This document shows, piece after piece, positions 32,814 to 44,006 of a stretch of DNA of 64,000 bases. The DNA is from Rhizoclosmatium globosum. Its lineage: Eukaryota; Chytridiomycota; Chytridiomycetes; Chytridiales; Chytriomycetaceae. Position numbers and translations under genes: made by a program. The notes below the pieces were generated by a model. That model worked only from the letters and a program-made list of their open reading frames with translations, was not told the origin of the DNA and did no database searches. Location of the stretch: assembly GCA_002104985.1 (NCBI GenBank), contig MCGO01000097.1:85944-149943 (forward strand). Direction: 5' to 3'. Every line of letters begins with the position of its first letter. Within the stretch, counting starts at the first letter, position 1.

Positions 32814-33506
32814 TCCGCGGGCAGTTATGTGGCTGGTAGTAAGGGTTTTTGGGTCTGGATCTCGTTTTTTGGTGGATCGATTTTGGGAGCTGTAGAAATT
32901 TTTTTGTGGGCTTGGTTCTCCCTGTTAACCACTGTTTGTATTTTAGTAAGACATATTTTCCCCAACTATAAAAGACGAATAAAATCAAAAGCATTTGTTT
33001 TGGATCTTAAGGATAATGCTTTCCAAGCAATGTTGCAGCCGCTTTGTTTGAGTGCCGTTTTGTTTGAGAAGATACAGCGATATAACGATTGCAACTTACC
33101 ACGCCTTTGCCCAACTATAAAGACGAAGAAAATCAAAAGCGTTGCTTCCGGTCTTTAGGATAATGCTCTTCAAGCAAGGTTGCAGCCGATTTGTTTAAGA
33201 AGATGCGGCGATAGAGTGATTGGAACCCAACACAACTTTAAATCTAGTTATTTGAGAAACTGGTGTCAAGAGACACCTGTAAGTGGTCAAAGACATTCTT
33301 GCCCAACTCACACCGCCGAAAAAAGGTCTAGACTTGATATGATTGAAAAAAGGACTATAGCAGGAAGACAGTGCTGAATTTTTCTAAAAGAAATAGTGTT
33401 TGAAATAGTCAATTATAAGTCAGATGCAGAGAATGGGTTTATTTGGGTTTGCACATTGATTGATGCAACATTATTAAGGTACTAAAAAAAACAATACAGA
33501 AAGAGT
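32814..33506. other. Intergenic region with an internal direct repeat
   Basis: No gene recognised. Contains a degenerate direct repeat (32955-33100 and 33108-33240; shared landmarks TATAAA-GACGAA, AAAATCAAAAGC, GGATAATGCT, CAAG-CAA-GTTGCAGCCG). The left unit lies in the promoter of gene D. Confidence 0.6.
32955..33240. repeat. Two-copy direct repeat (~146-bp period)
   Basis: The units at about 32965-33052 and 33111-33200 share long blocks with scattered substitutions and a one-base offset. Old tandem duplication upstream of gene D. Confidence 0.65.
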
Positions 33507-33767
33507 TCAAAGATATCTACTAGTAAACATGGCGGGAGTAGTTGTAGTGAACACATTCGGCCTAGCATCTCTCATCGTCTGTGTTGAAGCTTCAAAGATG
33601 GAAGGAGAAGTGACAGAAGATGTAGTTATCGACGGAGTCTTGAGAGAACTTGTAGTCGAGATGACGGATCCAGACTCCTTGTTTCTGAGTGCAGCCTTTT
33701 CCTTCCTTGCAATCTTCATTTGGAGGAAAGTGTCGAGAGCGATGGCGGAGTCGATTGGGCCTGGCAT
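33507..33767 (-). CDS. 86-aa small protein, MPGPIDSA family
   Basis: Intronless. MPGPIDSAIALDTFLQMKIA start, Thr/Ser-rich middle, FTSRYL end; the longest member of the family. Sense TAGGGTT lies 118 bp upstream (AACCCTA 33885-33891) and CCATAAAAAGG lies between box and ATG. It is divergent from the first bZIP gene (34194). Function unknown. Confidence 0.7.
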   Translation of the reverse strand: MPGPIDSAIALDTFLQMKIARKEKAALRNKESGSVISTTSSLKTPSITTSSVTSPSIFEASTQTMRDARPNVFTTTTPAMFTSRYL

Positions 33768-34193
33768 TTTGTAGGGTTTCCTTGTTTGTTTTTTTAGTGG
33801 GAAAGGAGGGAGGGTCGTGGGTTCTCCTTTTTATGGTTTTGTGATTGAAACGTTGGGAGATGTTCGACATCTGTTCGAACGGGAAACCCTAAATTGTGAA
33901 ACAGTGACTCCCGAGCGAATCCGTATGAATGGAAGACAGTGTGAACATCGTTCCATTAAGATTGAAGCCGTGGCTTGGGTGTTTACTTTTATGGTGAATG
34001 AATGTCTGCTGTTTGTAATAAGAAGCAGTATGAAGTGGATCCATTTTGACATGCACACAAACTCTATTTTGCATCTGTTGTTCTTTTTTAATGTATTTTC
34101 TTTTTATAGAATATTGCATCTCTCTCTCTCTGATTCAGCACCGATTTCCAACCAAACCCTCTTTCCTCCACCAAAAACAAATCCAAACAAACA
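33768..34193. promoter_or_regulatory. Divergent upstream region: tiny gene / bZIP1
   Basis: TAGGGTT box and TATA-like element for the left gene (33830-33891). On the bZIP1 side there is a short CT repeat near 34115-34130, about 70 bp before the ATG. Confidence 0.45.
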
Positions 34194-35741
34194 ATGCACA
34201 GTCCCAAAGCCGAGACACGAGGCCGAAAGCGACTTGCCCCAGACGAAAGCACGTCGAAACGTGCGATTCAACTAAGAGAAGCGCAGCGAGTTCACCGCGA
34301 AAAGAAGGCGCTTTACATCAAAGAACTCGAAGACAAAGTCCGAATTCTCGAAAGTGAAATCAAGATTCAAAGCGACAAAGTTCGGACACTTGAACAAGAA
34401 CGTGAACGAGAACGAGTTGGTTCTTTGGTGTGTTCGGTGTGTTCTGCTTCTGCTTCTGCTTCTAGTAGGACTACTACTAGTATTCAACTACAACCTACTG
34501 CTACTACTACTACTACTGCTCAACCTACTCCCAACTATCTATTACCCCTGCATACTCTGGCCTCCCTCTCAACCTCTTCCACCTCTTCCACCTCGAATGG
34601 TCCCAGTGACGCCATACACCACTCGCCACCCTCGTCCTTCTCACCCACGTCAACCTCAACCACCTCCGACCTCTTCGCCCTTCCCCTCGCCGACCTCGAT
34701 TCCTTCCTGAACAACCTCGTTCCTCGAATGTTGACCAGCGAAGAACTCTACGGCCCAATGAATGTCGACCACGCACGGCTCTGGATGAAGACTATTCCCT
34801 CGTTGAAAATGTCGGGGAATGGCGATCGTATCTGTGATTTGTTTGTGGTGCGTGTGTGTGTCTGTCGGTTTGATTTTTAGAAGGGAGCGATGACTGAAGA
34901 ATGGAGCCTCGGCGGAAGAAGGTTGGAGGGTTGTCGTGGAAATATGGGGCCAATGAGGAGGAGGTTTCTGACAGATGACGTGTGGACACTGTTTAGTGAA
35001 GGCGAACAACTCTGTTGCAGAAAGAATACAGGGCATACACGAACTAATATGTAAACACATAGGAACAATCCCGTGCATCTGATTTGGCAACAGCAAAAGC
35101 AACTACGATAAAGTACGTTCGCACCATGAGGTCCATTGTACACAACTGTACTCCTGAAGACCGCTCGCGGATCTTTGATTTGATTGCCATTATTCAGGAA
35201 CAGAACTTGAATCATTTCGTGAGTTCTGTCTTTGAACTTGAGTTTTGACTGGGTAATAATTCAATGGAATATAGAGATACATCACACAGTTCTGGACCTC
35301 AATGTTACCACCACCGAAACCCTTCATCTTTGATCCTATGAAGAAAACGCATCAAATCATGTTTGCGTTTCAACAGCGGTTCCTCCAGGTTCCGTCTCTC
35401 GCCAACTCATTTGATGTTGTGAACGAGTTTTGCACAACTTGGGTAAGTGACTCTTCATCCTCTGTTTTTTTTTCTCCCCCCACTGCTAAGAAAGTATATC
35501 GACAATCATTTAGACACAATCACTGGATACTCAAGAGCCAGAATACTTGATTCGACTGCATATCTGCATAGCAAAGATTGTTGTGCTTTGTAGCGTGCGA
35601 GACAGGACTAATTTCTCAGAACTCTTTTACGATATGCGTGCTGGTGTGTATCGGGAAATCGAGAGTATGATGACAAAGATTGAAGCAAATAACAGTGGCA
35701 GTGGTAACACGATGAAAACCTATGGAACCACGACTCTGTAG
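34194..35741 (+). CDS. bZIP1: bZIP factor with shared C-terminal domain
   Basis: Four exons: 34194-34847, 35063-35218, 35275-35442, 35514-35741. The basic region reads RGRKRLAPDES then QLREAQRVHREKK, aligning to the Yap/Pap1 signature NRAAQRAFRERK with Leu at the invariant Asn and His at the Phe. A coiled-coil zipper follows. LVCSVCS comes next, then a Ser/Thr-rich linker. The C-terminal domain contains MLTSEELYGPMNVDHARLWM, RYITQFWTSMLPPPKPFIFD, RFLQVPSL and IHICIAKIV-type motifs. This domain is shared by seven other copies here and is not one I recognise. Probably a nuclear DNA-binding factor with altered specificity. First gene of the array. Confidence 0.8.
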
Positions 35742-35840
35742 TACCTTTCTCCCGAACAATAAATTATACTCCAACCCACAGTTCAAATTACAAACCACGT
35801 AACCAGAAATAGAAAACCCAAACTGATTACGTATCAAAAA

Positions 35841-37162
35841 ATGGATTCAGGATCACCATCCCCATCGACATCAGCATCCACAGACTCTTCATCACAGCCC
35901 AAGAAAGTTGAAACCCGCGGCCGAAAGAAACTTCCCAACACTGAAGCAAATGCTGCCCGGCGATCCCTTCAACTAAAGGAAGCCCAGCGAGTCCATCGTG
36001 AAAAGAAGATTCAGCATTTGAAAGACTTGGAAGATACAATCACTCAACTTCGGGAAGAGAATAAGCAAGTACAAGCCTTGAGAGAACAAGTGAAATCGTT
36101 ACAGTTTGAAATGAGTGTATTGAAAGGATCCTTGACCTGTCTTGTCTGTTCCACCGCTTTGAAAGCAGTGGTACCTTCCGGACAGGATGCCGTGAATACG
36201 AATACTCTTGGCAGTGACGTTACCTCAACTGCGAGTAGTGTCAGTGAAACGTGTGGCGGAGTTTCATATCCACCAGTCTCTATTTCGCCTGAATCCGATA
36301 TTCTGGACTTCCAAATGACGGAACTGGATGCATTCTTGAACAGCGTTGTACCGAAAATGCTTACGAGTGAAGAGTTGTACGGGCCGGTGGAAGTGGATGC
36401 AGGGCGGTTGTTGGTGCGTACGATTCCGTCGTTGAAGGGGAGTAGGGATCTTGATAGGATGTTTGATTTGATGATTGTAAGTATTTTTATTTGTTTTTTG
36501 GATAATGGGGTTGTAACAAATTACTGTTTATAAGCAAAACTCGCGTGCTGCGGATTTACCGACGGCGAAACGGATCAAGCTTCAATCTATTCGAACAATG
36601 GGGAGGATTATGGAGCAGACGAGTGTGGAAGACCGGCCCATGTTGTTTGAAGTGATGGCTGTGATTCAAGAACGGAATATCCATCATTATGTAAGTGTAT
36701 AATTTCCAAGAGCTAATTGAACGCTTTATTCAACGTTTATCTCCTTTATTAGCGCTACACAAACACGTTATGGGGAACACTCCTTCCAGTCGTCTCGCCA
36801 TTCATTATCGATCCAACAAACAAAATCCACAGACTCATGCTTGAATACCAACCCCGCTTTCTCCAGATCCCGTCTCTATCCACTGCGATCAATGAAGTCA
36901 ACGAATTTTGTTTCACTTGGGTGAGTCTATTCGTGGTTTCCCCGTTTAAAGACTAAAATGCGAATTTTTAAAGGCGAGATCTGTGGATACACAAGATACA
37001 ACCTCGTTTGCTCGCATTCATATATGTGTTGAGAGAATCGTGCTGCTTTGTTCGGTGAAGGATCGGGCGGAGTTTTTCTCACTGTTTTTTGAGTTGAAGG
37101 GGAGGGCGAAGGATGAGATGGAGGAGTTGTTGGTGAAGATTGAAGCTGCTTCGTTGTATTAG
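35841..37162 (+). CDS. bZIP2 of the array
   Basis: Exon 1 (35841-36476) encodes an MDSGSPSPS leader, TRGRKKLPNTEAN, QLKEAQRVHREKK, a zipper (LEDTITQLREENKQVQALRE) and LTCLVCSTAL. The C-terminal domain follows (DFQMTELDAFLNSVVPKML; NSRAADLPTAKRIKL; RYTNTLWGTLLPVVSPFIID; RFLQIPSL; LLCSVKDRAEFFSLFFELKG). Four-exon structure is the same as bZIP1, and it starts 100 bp after that gene's stop. Complete, with good splice sites. Confidence 0.82.
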
Positions 37163-37488
37163 AGTGTGTTGGTTTGTGGATTCTTTTCTAGTAATTTTTG
37201 GGGTTTGATGTATAATATCAAAGTTATGATTGAAATCAGTACATACATTTTTGTCATACAATTGGGCCTTCCTTTCATTGGAAACGTTGCAGTCCATCAA
37301 ACGTCTTTTCAGATCTTTTTTACGATATGGGAGTCGGTGTTTCGCGAAATTAAGTATGATGCCGTGGATGGACTTAGTACCTAGTATTAATGTATAGGGA
37401 AGCACGATGTTAAAACCTTCTTAATTAAATTATGAATCCCTCCATTCTTGTCAAATAATTCCAGAACATCTGCATCTCCAACAAAAAA
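37163..37488. other. Spacer between bZIP2 and bZIP3
   Basis: 326 bp, AT-rich, no recognised element; contains the promoter of bZIP3. Confidence 0.4.
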
Positions 37489-38796
37489 ATGGATTCACCA
37501 TCTATATCACCATTAATATCTGGATCCACAAACTCATCATCACAACCCAAGAAGGTTGAAACCCGCGGCCGAAAGAAACTCCCCGACACAGAAGAGAATG
37601 CCACAAGACGATCGGTGCAACTCAGACAAGCTCAACGAGCCCACCGTGAAAAGAGGATGCAGCATTACAAGGACTTGGAAGATGAAAATACCAAGCTTCG
37701 AGAAGAAAACAAGGAAGTACAAGCTTTACGAGATCAAGTGAAAGCGCTGTTGAAATGAGTCTGTTGAAAGGATCTTTGACTTGTGTCAATTGTTCTGCAG
37801 CTTTGAACGACGTGCTACCTGTGGGACAAGTTGTAGCTAATGCGGATAATGTTGGCAGAGATGTTGAATCGATTTGTAATACTGGCACTGAAACAAATGA
37901 CGGAGTTTCATGTCCGCTTGTCTCTATCTCATCTGAATATGATATATTGGACTTCCAAATGACGGAATTGGATACATTCCTGAACAGTGTTGTGCCGAAA
38001 GTTCTTACGATCGAAGAGTTGTATGGGCCTGTGGAAGTGGATGTCGGGCGGTTATTAATGCGTACGATTCCGTCTTTGAAGGGCAGCAGGGATACCGATA
38101 GGATGTTTGATTTGATGATTGTAAGTGTCTCTATTTGGTTTGATGATGTGGCTTACGAAAACTGATTTCAGGAACACTCACGCGCGGCAGATTTACCGAC
38201 GGCGAAACGGATCAAACTTCAATCGATTCGGACGATTGGAGCTATCATGCATCAGACGAGTTTGGAAGACCGGCCCATGTTGTTTGAGGTGTTGGCTCTG
38301 GTTCAAGAGCGGAATGTTCAACATTATGTGAGTATACATTTTCAATCTGCCTACCATCATATAAACTCCCTTTTTCTTTTACTAGCGCTATACAAACACA
38401 TTATGGGGAACGCTTCTTCCAGTCGTCGCACCATTTATTATTGACCCAACCAACAAGATCCACAAACTCATGCTTGAATACCAACCCCGCTTTCTCCAGA
38501 TCCCGTCCCTATCCAACGCGATCAATGAAGTCAACGAATTGTGTTTCACTTGGGTAATTCCGTCAGCCTCTTGAACCTCGAACTTTCGAACTAACAGACA
38601 AATCTAGGTGAAATCTGTGGACACTCACGATACGTCTGCCTTTGCTCGCATTCACATATGTGTTGAGAAAGTTGTGCTACTTTGTTCGGTGAAGGATCGG
38701 GCGACGTTTTTCTCACTGTTTTTTGAAATGAAGGGGAGGGCGAAGGATGAGATGGAGGAGTTGTTGGTAAAGGTTGAAGCTGCTTCTTTGTATTAG
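37489..38796 (+). pseudogene. bZIP3 with a 4-nt deletion in the zipper
   Basis: The leader MDSPSISPLISG, TRGRKKLPDTEEN and QLRQAQRAHREKR are intact. At about 37751, bZIP2 has TTACAGTTTGAAATG where this copy has CTGTTGAAATG. The four-base loss shifts the frame into an immediate TGA (37756-37758). The C-terminal exons remain open (MSLLKGSLTCVNCS from 37755; RYTNTLWGTLLPVVAPF; final exon to 38796). It could encode a bare bZIP peptide and, from an overlapping ATGA, a separate C-terminal domain. A sequencing error is also possible. Confidence 0.7.
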
Positions 38797-39043
38797 AGTG
38801 TTGGTTGTGTTTTGTATTTCGCAATTCAGCTTGCCCTTCCCGAGATTGTCGGTAATCTTTACAGCTCACAGGATTGATTAGGAAGACGGAAGGCGACAAC
38901 TGCCGTTGGAACATTTAGTTACAATGTATGCAGTACATACTATTTATAAAGCCATTATAATCAAACACATTTATTTGATTGAAAATCAGATGTGAAATCC
39001 AAACCACGTCAACCAAATAAGGTGGAGATAATCACTCAGCAAA

Positions 39044-40356
39044 ATGGACTCAACCTCGCCATCGCCACCGGCATCCACGGATCCTTATTCATCACAGCTC
39101 AAACTCGAAAACCGGGGCCGAAAGAAACTTCCCGAATCCGATCCGAATGCGACCCGGAGATCCCTTCAACTTCGAGAAGCCCAGCGAGTTCATCGTGAAA
39201 AGAAGCAGCAGCATTTGAAAGACCTGGAAGATACAGTAGCTACACTCAGAGAAGAGAATAAGGAGGTACAATCTTTACGAGAGCAAGTGAAGGCTTTACA
39301 GCTCGAATTGAATCTTGTGAAGGGTTCTTCGATCTGTGTCGTTTGTTCCACTACACTGAAAGGTGCATCACCCACAGAACATGTAAAAGTAAAAGTCGAT
39401 GATGGAGGACGGGATGTATCAAGAAGTGGCAGTGAAGCAGCTTTTGGCGGTGGTGGTGTTGGTGCTGGGGTTTCAGGTTTCGCGAGTTCGGTTTCACCCG
39501 AATCGGATCTGTTGGACTTTCAAATGACGGAGTTGGATACGTTTTTGAGTAGCGTTGTGCCAAAGATGCTTACGAGTGAGGAGTTGTATGGACCGTTGGA
39601 GGTGGATGCGGGGCGGTTGATGATGCGTACTATTCCGTCTTTGAAGGGGAGTAGTGATCCTGATAGGATGTTTGATTTGCTTGTGGTATGCATTTTGATT
39701 ATATGATTCCATCAGATATCTGATTCTTTGTTGGGTTTTATAGGAACACTCTCGAGCTTCAGATTTCACAACGGCGAAACGGATTAAACTGAAACTTATT
39801 CGAACGGGATCGAGGATGATGCAACAAACTAGTGCGGATGATCGACCTGCGTTGTTTGAATTGATTGCGATTATGCAGGAGCGGAATTTGAATCATTTTG
39901 TGAGTTTATTCCCATTCACTCGTACAGACATTTATTTAAATTGCCATGTTGTCAGAGATACATTACAACGTTTTGGGGCACAATGTTACCTGTCGTACCT
40001 CCATTCATTATTGACCCCAACAAAAAGATTCATCGACTTATGCTCGCGTTCCAACCTCGATTTCTTCAGATTCCCTCTCTATCTAACTCGTTAAACGATG
40101 TCAATGATTTTTGTTTCACTTGGGTACGAGAGCATCTTGTTCAATTGTTGATTAACCCGAACGCCAGGTCCATGCGACGGAGTTTCATGAACCATCATCA
40201 TTTTTTCGAATTCATATATGCATTGCTAAACTTGTTTTGCTGTGTTCTGTCAAGGATCGAGCCGCGTTTTTTTCGTTGGTGTATGAAATGAGAACCGAGG
40301 CGAAGGATGAGATGGAGGATCTTTTGTTGAAGATGGAGGCGACAACTTTGCATTAG
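39044..40356 (+). CDS. bZIP4 of the array
   Basis: MDSTSPSPPAS leader, NRGRKKLPESDPN, QLREAQRVHREKK, zipper, SICVVCSTTL, Gly-rich linker. The complete C-terminal domain follows (MTELDTFLSSVVPKML; EHSRASDFTTAKRIKL; RYITTFWGTMLPVVPPFIID; RFLQIPSLSNS; RIHICIAKLVLLCSVKDRA). Four exons with introns in the same places as bZIP1 and bZIP2. Intact. Confidence 0.82.
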
Positions 40357-40468
40357 CATTTCGATATTTCTTAAATGAGAACTATTTCTTTCGACATTGC
40401 ATAAAACAGATTCCATGGCTAGAAGCTGTATTCCAACCAACCACCAAAATAAAACGGACATAATTTGA

Positions 40469-41837
40469 TTGACAATCACTTTGAAATCCAAACCACGTCC
40501 ACAAAAAATCCGAAGCAAAATCGACTCAATCTCGTCATCACCATCCACATTTATGGATCCTTCAGTATCACAACCCAATCCCGAACCAGTCAACAGAAAC
40601 AAACTTCCAGAAACTGAAGCGAATGTAACAAAGCGAATGCTCCAACTTAGAGAAGCTCAACGGGTTCACCGCGAAAAGAAGCTGAGGCACTTAAAAGACA
40701 TGGAAGATACAATTGCTCAACTAAGAGAAGAGAATAAGGAAGTGCAAACGTTGCGAGAGACTGTGAAGGCTTTGCAGTTTGAATTGAGTCTGTTGAAGGG
40801 GTCTTTGACTTGTGTCGTCTGTTCTGTTCCTTTGACAAGTACAGTACAAGCAGGACAAGTAGATGCAAAGCTGGATCAGGCGAAAGTCTATAGTGCAGTA
40901 ATGGATACACCAAGTAGTGGCAGTGAATCTGTCGTTACTGGAGTTTCATGTTCACCTGCCACGGTTTCACCTGAATCGGATCGATTCGATTATCAAATGA
41001 CGGAATTGGATACGTTCCTGAGTACTGTTGTGCCGAAAATGATTACGAGTGAAGAGCTGTATGGACCGTTGGAAGTGGATGCAGGACGATTGTTGATTCG
41101 AACGATTCCGTCGTTGAAGGGGAGTAGTGATCCTGATAGGATGTTTGATTTGATTGTGGTAAGACTGTTTTTCATTGGGTGTATTTGTAGCTGACATAGA
41201 TTATTTGTAGGAACACTCGCGCGCTGCAGATTTCCCTTCGGCTAAGCGGATTAAGCTCAGATCAATCCGTACAATGACAAGAATCTTGCAGCAAACAAGT
41301 TTTGAAGATCGTCCAGCGTTGTTTGAGTTGTTGGCAGTTATTCAAGAGCGGAATATTCATCATTTCGTGAGTATCCCTTGTTTAAGCTATACAAACGGTG
41401 AATCTAAATCATAATTATTGTACAAAGCGATATATCAACACGTTCTGGGGAACCATGCTTCCGGTTGTACCGCCATTCATTATCGATCCAACCAACAAGA
41501 TTCACAGACTTATGCTTGAATATCAACCACGGTTTCTCCAGATACCTTCATTGTCGAATTCTGTTAACGAAGTCAATGAATTTTGCTTTACTTGGGTACG
41601 CTACAGCTTTTATTGTCGAATTGAGCTAACTTTTAATGGAAAAAAAAGGCCCGCGCAATGGACACTAAAGAACCCACCGCATTCTTTCGCATTCACATCT
41701 GCATTGCAAAAATCATCTTACTTTGTTCAGTGAAAGATCGTGCGGCGTTTTATTCTTTGTTTTTCCATTTGAAAGACAATGTGCATAACGAGATGGAAGA
41801 TGTGTTGCAGAAGATGGAAGCATTTTCTTTGCAGTAG
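40469..41837 (+). CDS. bZIP5 of the array, altered N-terminus
   Basis: Closest to bZIP4. The position of the family start (ATGGACTCA in bZIP4) reads ATCGACTCA here, so translation must begin upstream at 40469 (MTITLKSK) or downstream at 40553 (MDPSVSQPN). The conserved RGRKK cluster before the basic region is reduced to NRNK, while QLREAQRVHREKK, the zipper, LTCVVCSVPL and the C-terminal domain are intact (EHSRAADFPSAKRIKL; RYINTFWGTMLPVVPPFIID; ARAMDTKEPTAFFRIHICIA). DNA binding may be weakened. Confidence 0.75.
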
Positions 41838-41950
41838 CATTTTGTTTTACTCTGTACTATTATCATTTTCCCATGAATATTGCATTTTGAATCTGTCATC
41901 AAGTCTGTCATATTTCCATTTGTGTGTTTTATTGATGGAAGGGTTGATAG

Positions 41951-42569
41951 GAACACTCTCGAACAACAGATCTCGCGAAAACAAAGACGATCCTCTTGGG
42001 AATTATTCGAGCTGTTACGGGTGTTTTAAAGCAGGTAACGGAGGAAGACCGTGGGGCGTGGTTTGAGCTTGTTTCGGTGACTCAGGAGCGGAATTTGCAT
42101 CATTTCGTGAGTTTTACACGTCGTTTTTATATCTGTAAAAGCTTATCAAGAGATTTTGTAGCGATATATAACGCAGTTTTGGGGAACGGCGTTACCACCG
42201 GTTGCTCCGTTTGAGATTGACCCTATGAACCCGGCGCATCAATTGATTCTCATGTATAAACCTCTGTTTTTGCGAATTCCATCGTTGGTAGCTGTTCCAC
42301 ATGAAGTCGACGAATTTCTCTTTGCATGGGTAAGCTCATCAACGTTTTTGAAACAAGATTCCTAACAACTCATACCAAAGGCACGCGCTCTCGAACACCA
42401 AGAGTCACAGAGTTTCTTTCGCGTCAATATCTGTGTTTCGAAAATGGTTCTGTTGTGTTCTGTCAAGGACCGGGCTGCTTTCTTTTCGTTGTTTGTTGAG
42501 ATGAGAGGGGAGAACGGACGTGAGGTTGATGCTTTGTTGAGGAAACTTGAGGCGACGTCGTTGGAATAG
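41951..42569 (+). pseudogene. bZIP6: headless C-terminal module
   Basis: Contains only the three downstream exons of the family: EHSRTTDLAKTKTILLGIIR..., RYITQFWGTALPPVAPFEID and ARALEHQESQSFFRVNICVS through to TAG at 42569. The leader, bZIP and linker exon are missing. It lies 114 bp after the bZIP5 stop with its 3' splice sites intact. Probably a 5'-truncated duplicate. If spliced from bZIP5, it could supply an alternative C-terminus, though nothing in the sequence shows this. Confidence 0.65.
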
Positions 42570-42680
42570 ATGCTTCAATTTTTAATATGATCACCGAAAG
42601 GAGATTGATGATTCCGTATTACACAATCTCAGATGGTGTATTCATTTAGAGGTTTTATTCAAAGTACAGGCACAAACATC

Positions 42681-43477
42681 TTATATAGCAGCTTGGTTAT
42701 CTTTTGATATTATGGTAGACGTTGGTGACAAAGCTAATTTCCCGTCTGACGGAGTTTGAGAAGGCCTTGCTGATGCAGTTCCACAATTTGCAATAGCCCA
42801 ATTCACGTACTCATTGAATGACACTTTCCCATCCTTATTCACGTCTAATTCTTGTAACGTTGCCATGAGTGATTTCTTGGCCATTTTCTTCTTGACCAGA
42901 TCAACATATAGGCTTTTGAATTCTCGAATGTCAATTATTCCGCTCCCGTCTTTGTCGAACCTGGTACATCAACGTTAAATGGATATTTTAAAGGGTTTGG
43001 TACCTTTTGAAATGTGTGAGATATCGATTCAGCTGGTCGATGTCTCCTTCACTGAGCTGTAGCGATTTAAACCGATCATCTTTCCTCCACCATTTAATAA
43101 CTAAGAAAACGATGTCAATATGTATCAAAATCGATGCTGCATAGGAATAACGTTGAGAACGTACATTCGTCATACCCAAGAGTCCCATTCCCATCCATAT
43201 CCAACAACTTGACATCCAGAGCTAACTCCTGATCCGTCAAAAAGTATCCCATATCATAACACAAGTTCTTGAACTCGCTGATACTGATGCTCCCGCTTCC
43301 ATCGTTATCGTATCGGTCAAAGAGTTGTCGCGCCTTGGAATGTGACATGACGGAAACGCTTTGAGCGCCGTTCGCGGTGACTGTTCGTCCGTTTTGAAAC
43401 ATTCCGAGACCTGAGGATTGGGTTGTTGTGCCGGGGAGTTCGGCTTGACCGGATCGTTGTGGTGGAAGGGGTGCCAT
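42681..43477 (-). CDS. Four-EF-hand calcium-binding protein
   Basis: Three or more exons. N-terminal Pro/Gln-rich leader from MAPLPPQRSGQ (43477). EF loops: DRYDNDGSGSISISEF, LDMDGNGTLGYDEF (joined across the intron near 43160), FDKDGSGIIDIREF and LDVNKDGKVSFNEY. All four keep acidic residues at loop positions 1, 3 and 12, so calcium binding is expected. A WWRKDDRF linker sits between the pairs, and a Ser/Pro-rich tail follows. It resembles penta-EF/calmodulin-like sensors; no specific orthologue is assigned. Confidence 0.75.
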
Positions 43478-44006
43478 GGCTTGGATTGTGTGTCGTCTGA
43501 AGAAGATTGAGGAAGTTGAAGCGTAAGAATCGAAGATATCTGTGGTAGGAATAGGGCGGCCAGGAACGGAAACGGAGCCGCTCGATCACAGTAGTGGAGT
43601 TTCTCGAACAAAACTGCATTCTTTTCTATATCCATTGTTCAACCTTTAGTCAAAATATATCAAATGGAGCCTCCTGGCACTTTACCACAGTAATAAACAT
43701 TCACACAGGGAGGTTTATCAAAAAAGCAACATATTCTATAAATGGGGTAAGGGGAAAAAGAGAATGTATGACTTCTTGGCACTTGGTAACGATGAAATCG
43801 ATACCTGTGCGGATACAGGGTTGGCGTCTGTAGTAGTCAGTATATGTAGGTGGTTTGTTGTGGGGTTCATAATCCTGAAGGCTGTGCTGAAGTATGTCGT
43901 CCAGTCCGCCATAAAGAGGCACAATAAGAATTAAAATATATTCTATTTGGTTTATTATGATGATACAAAACAACAAAAAACTATGTAAACGACACGAAAC
44001 CATATC
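43478..44006. other. Spacer between heme oxygenase and EF-hand genes
   Basis: Upstream region of the EF-hand gene and 3' flank of heme oxygenase. No recognisable gene, despite some open stretches. Confidence 0.45.

Noticed and set aside
37755..38165. Independent gene starting at the ATGA overlap in bZIP3
   Set aside because: Start context is simply the bZIP2-equivalent internal Met; a frameshift is the simpler reading without expression data.
43701..44003. 100-aa minus-strand frame between EF-hand and heme oxygenase genes
   Set aside because: Hydrophobic, low-similarity frame with no family features in AT-rich 3' flank; not supportable.
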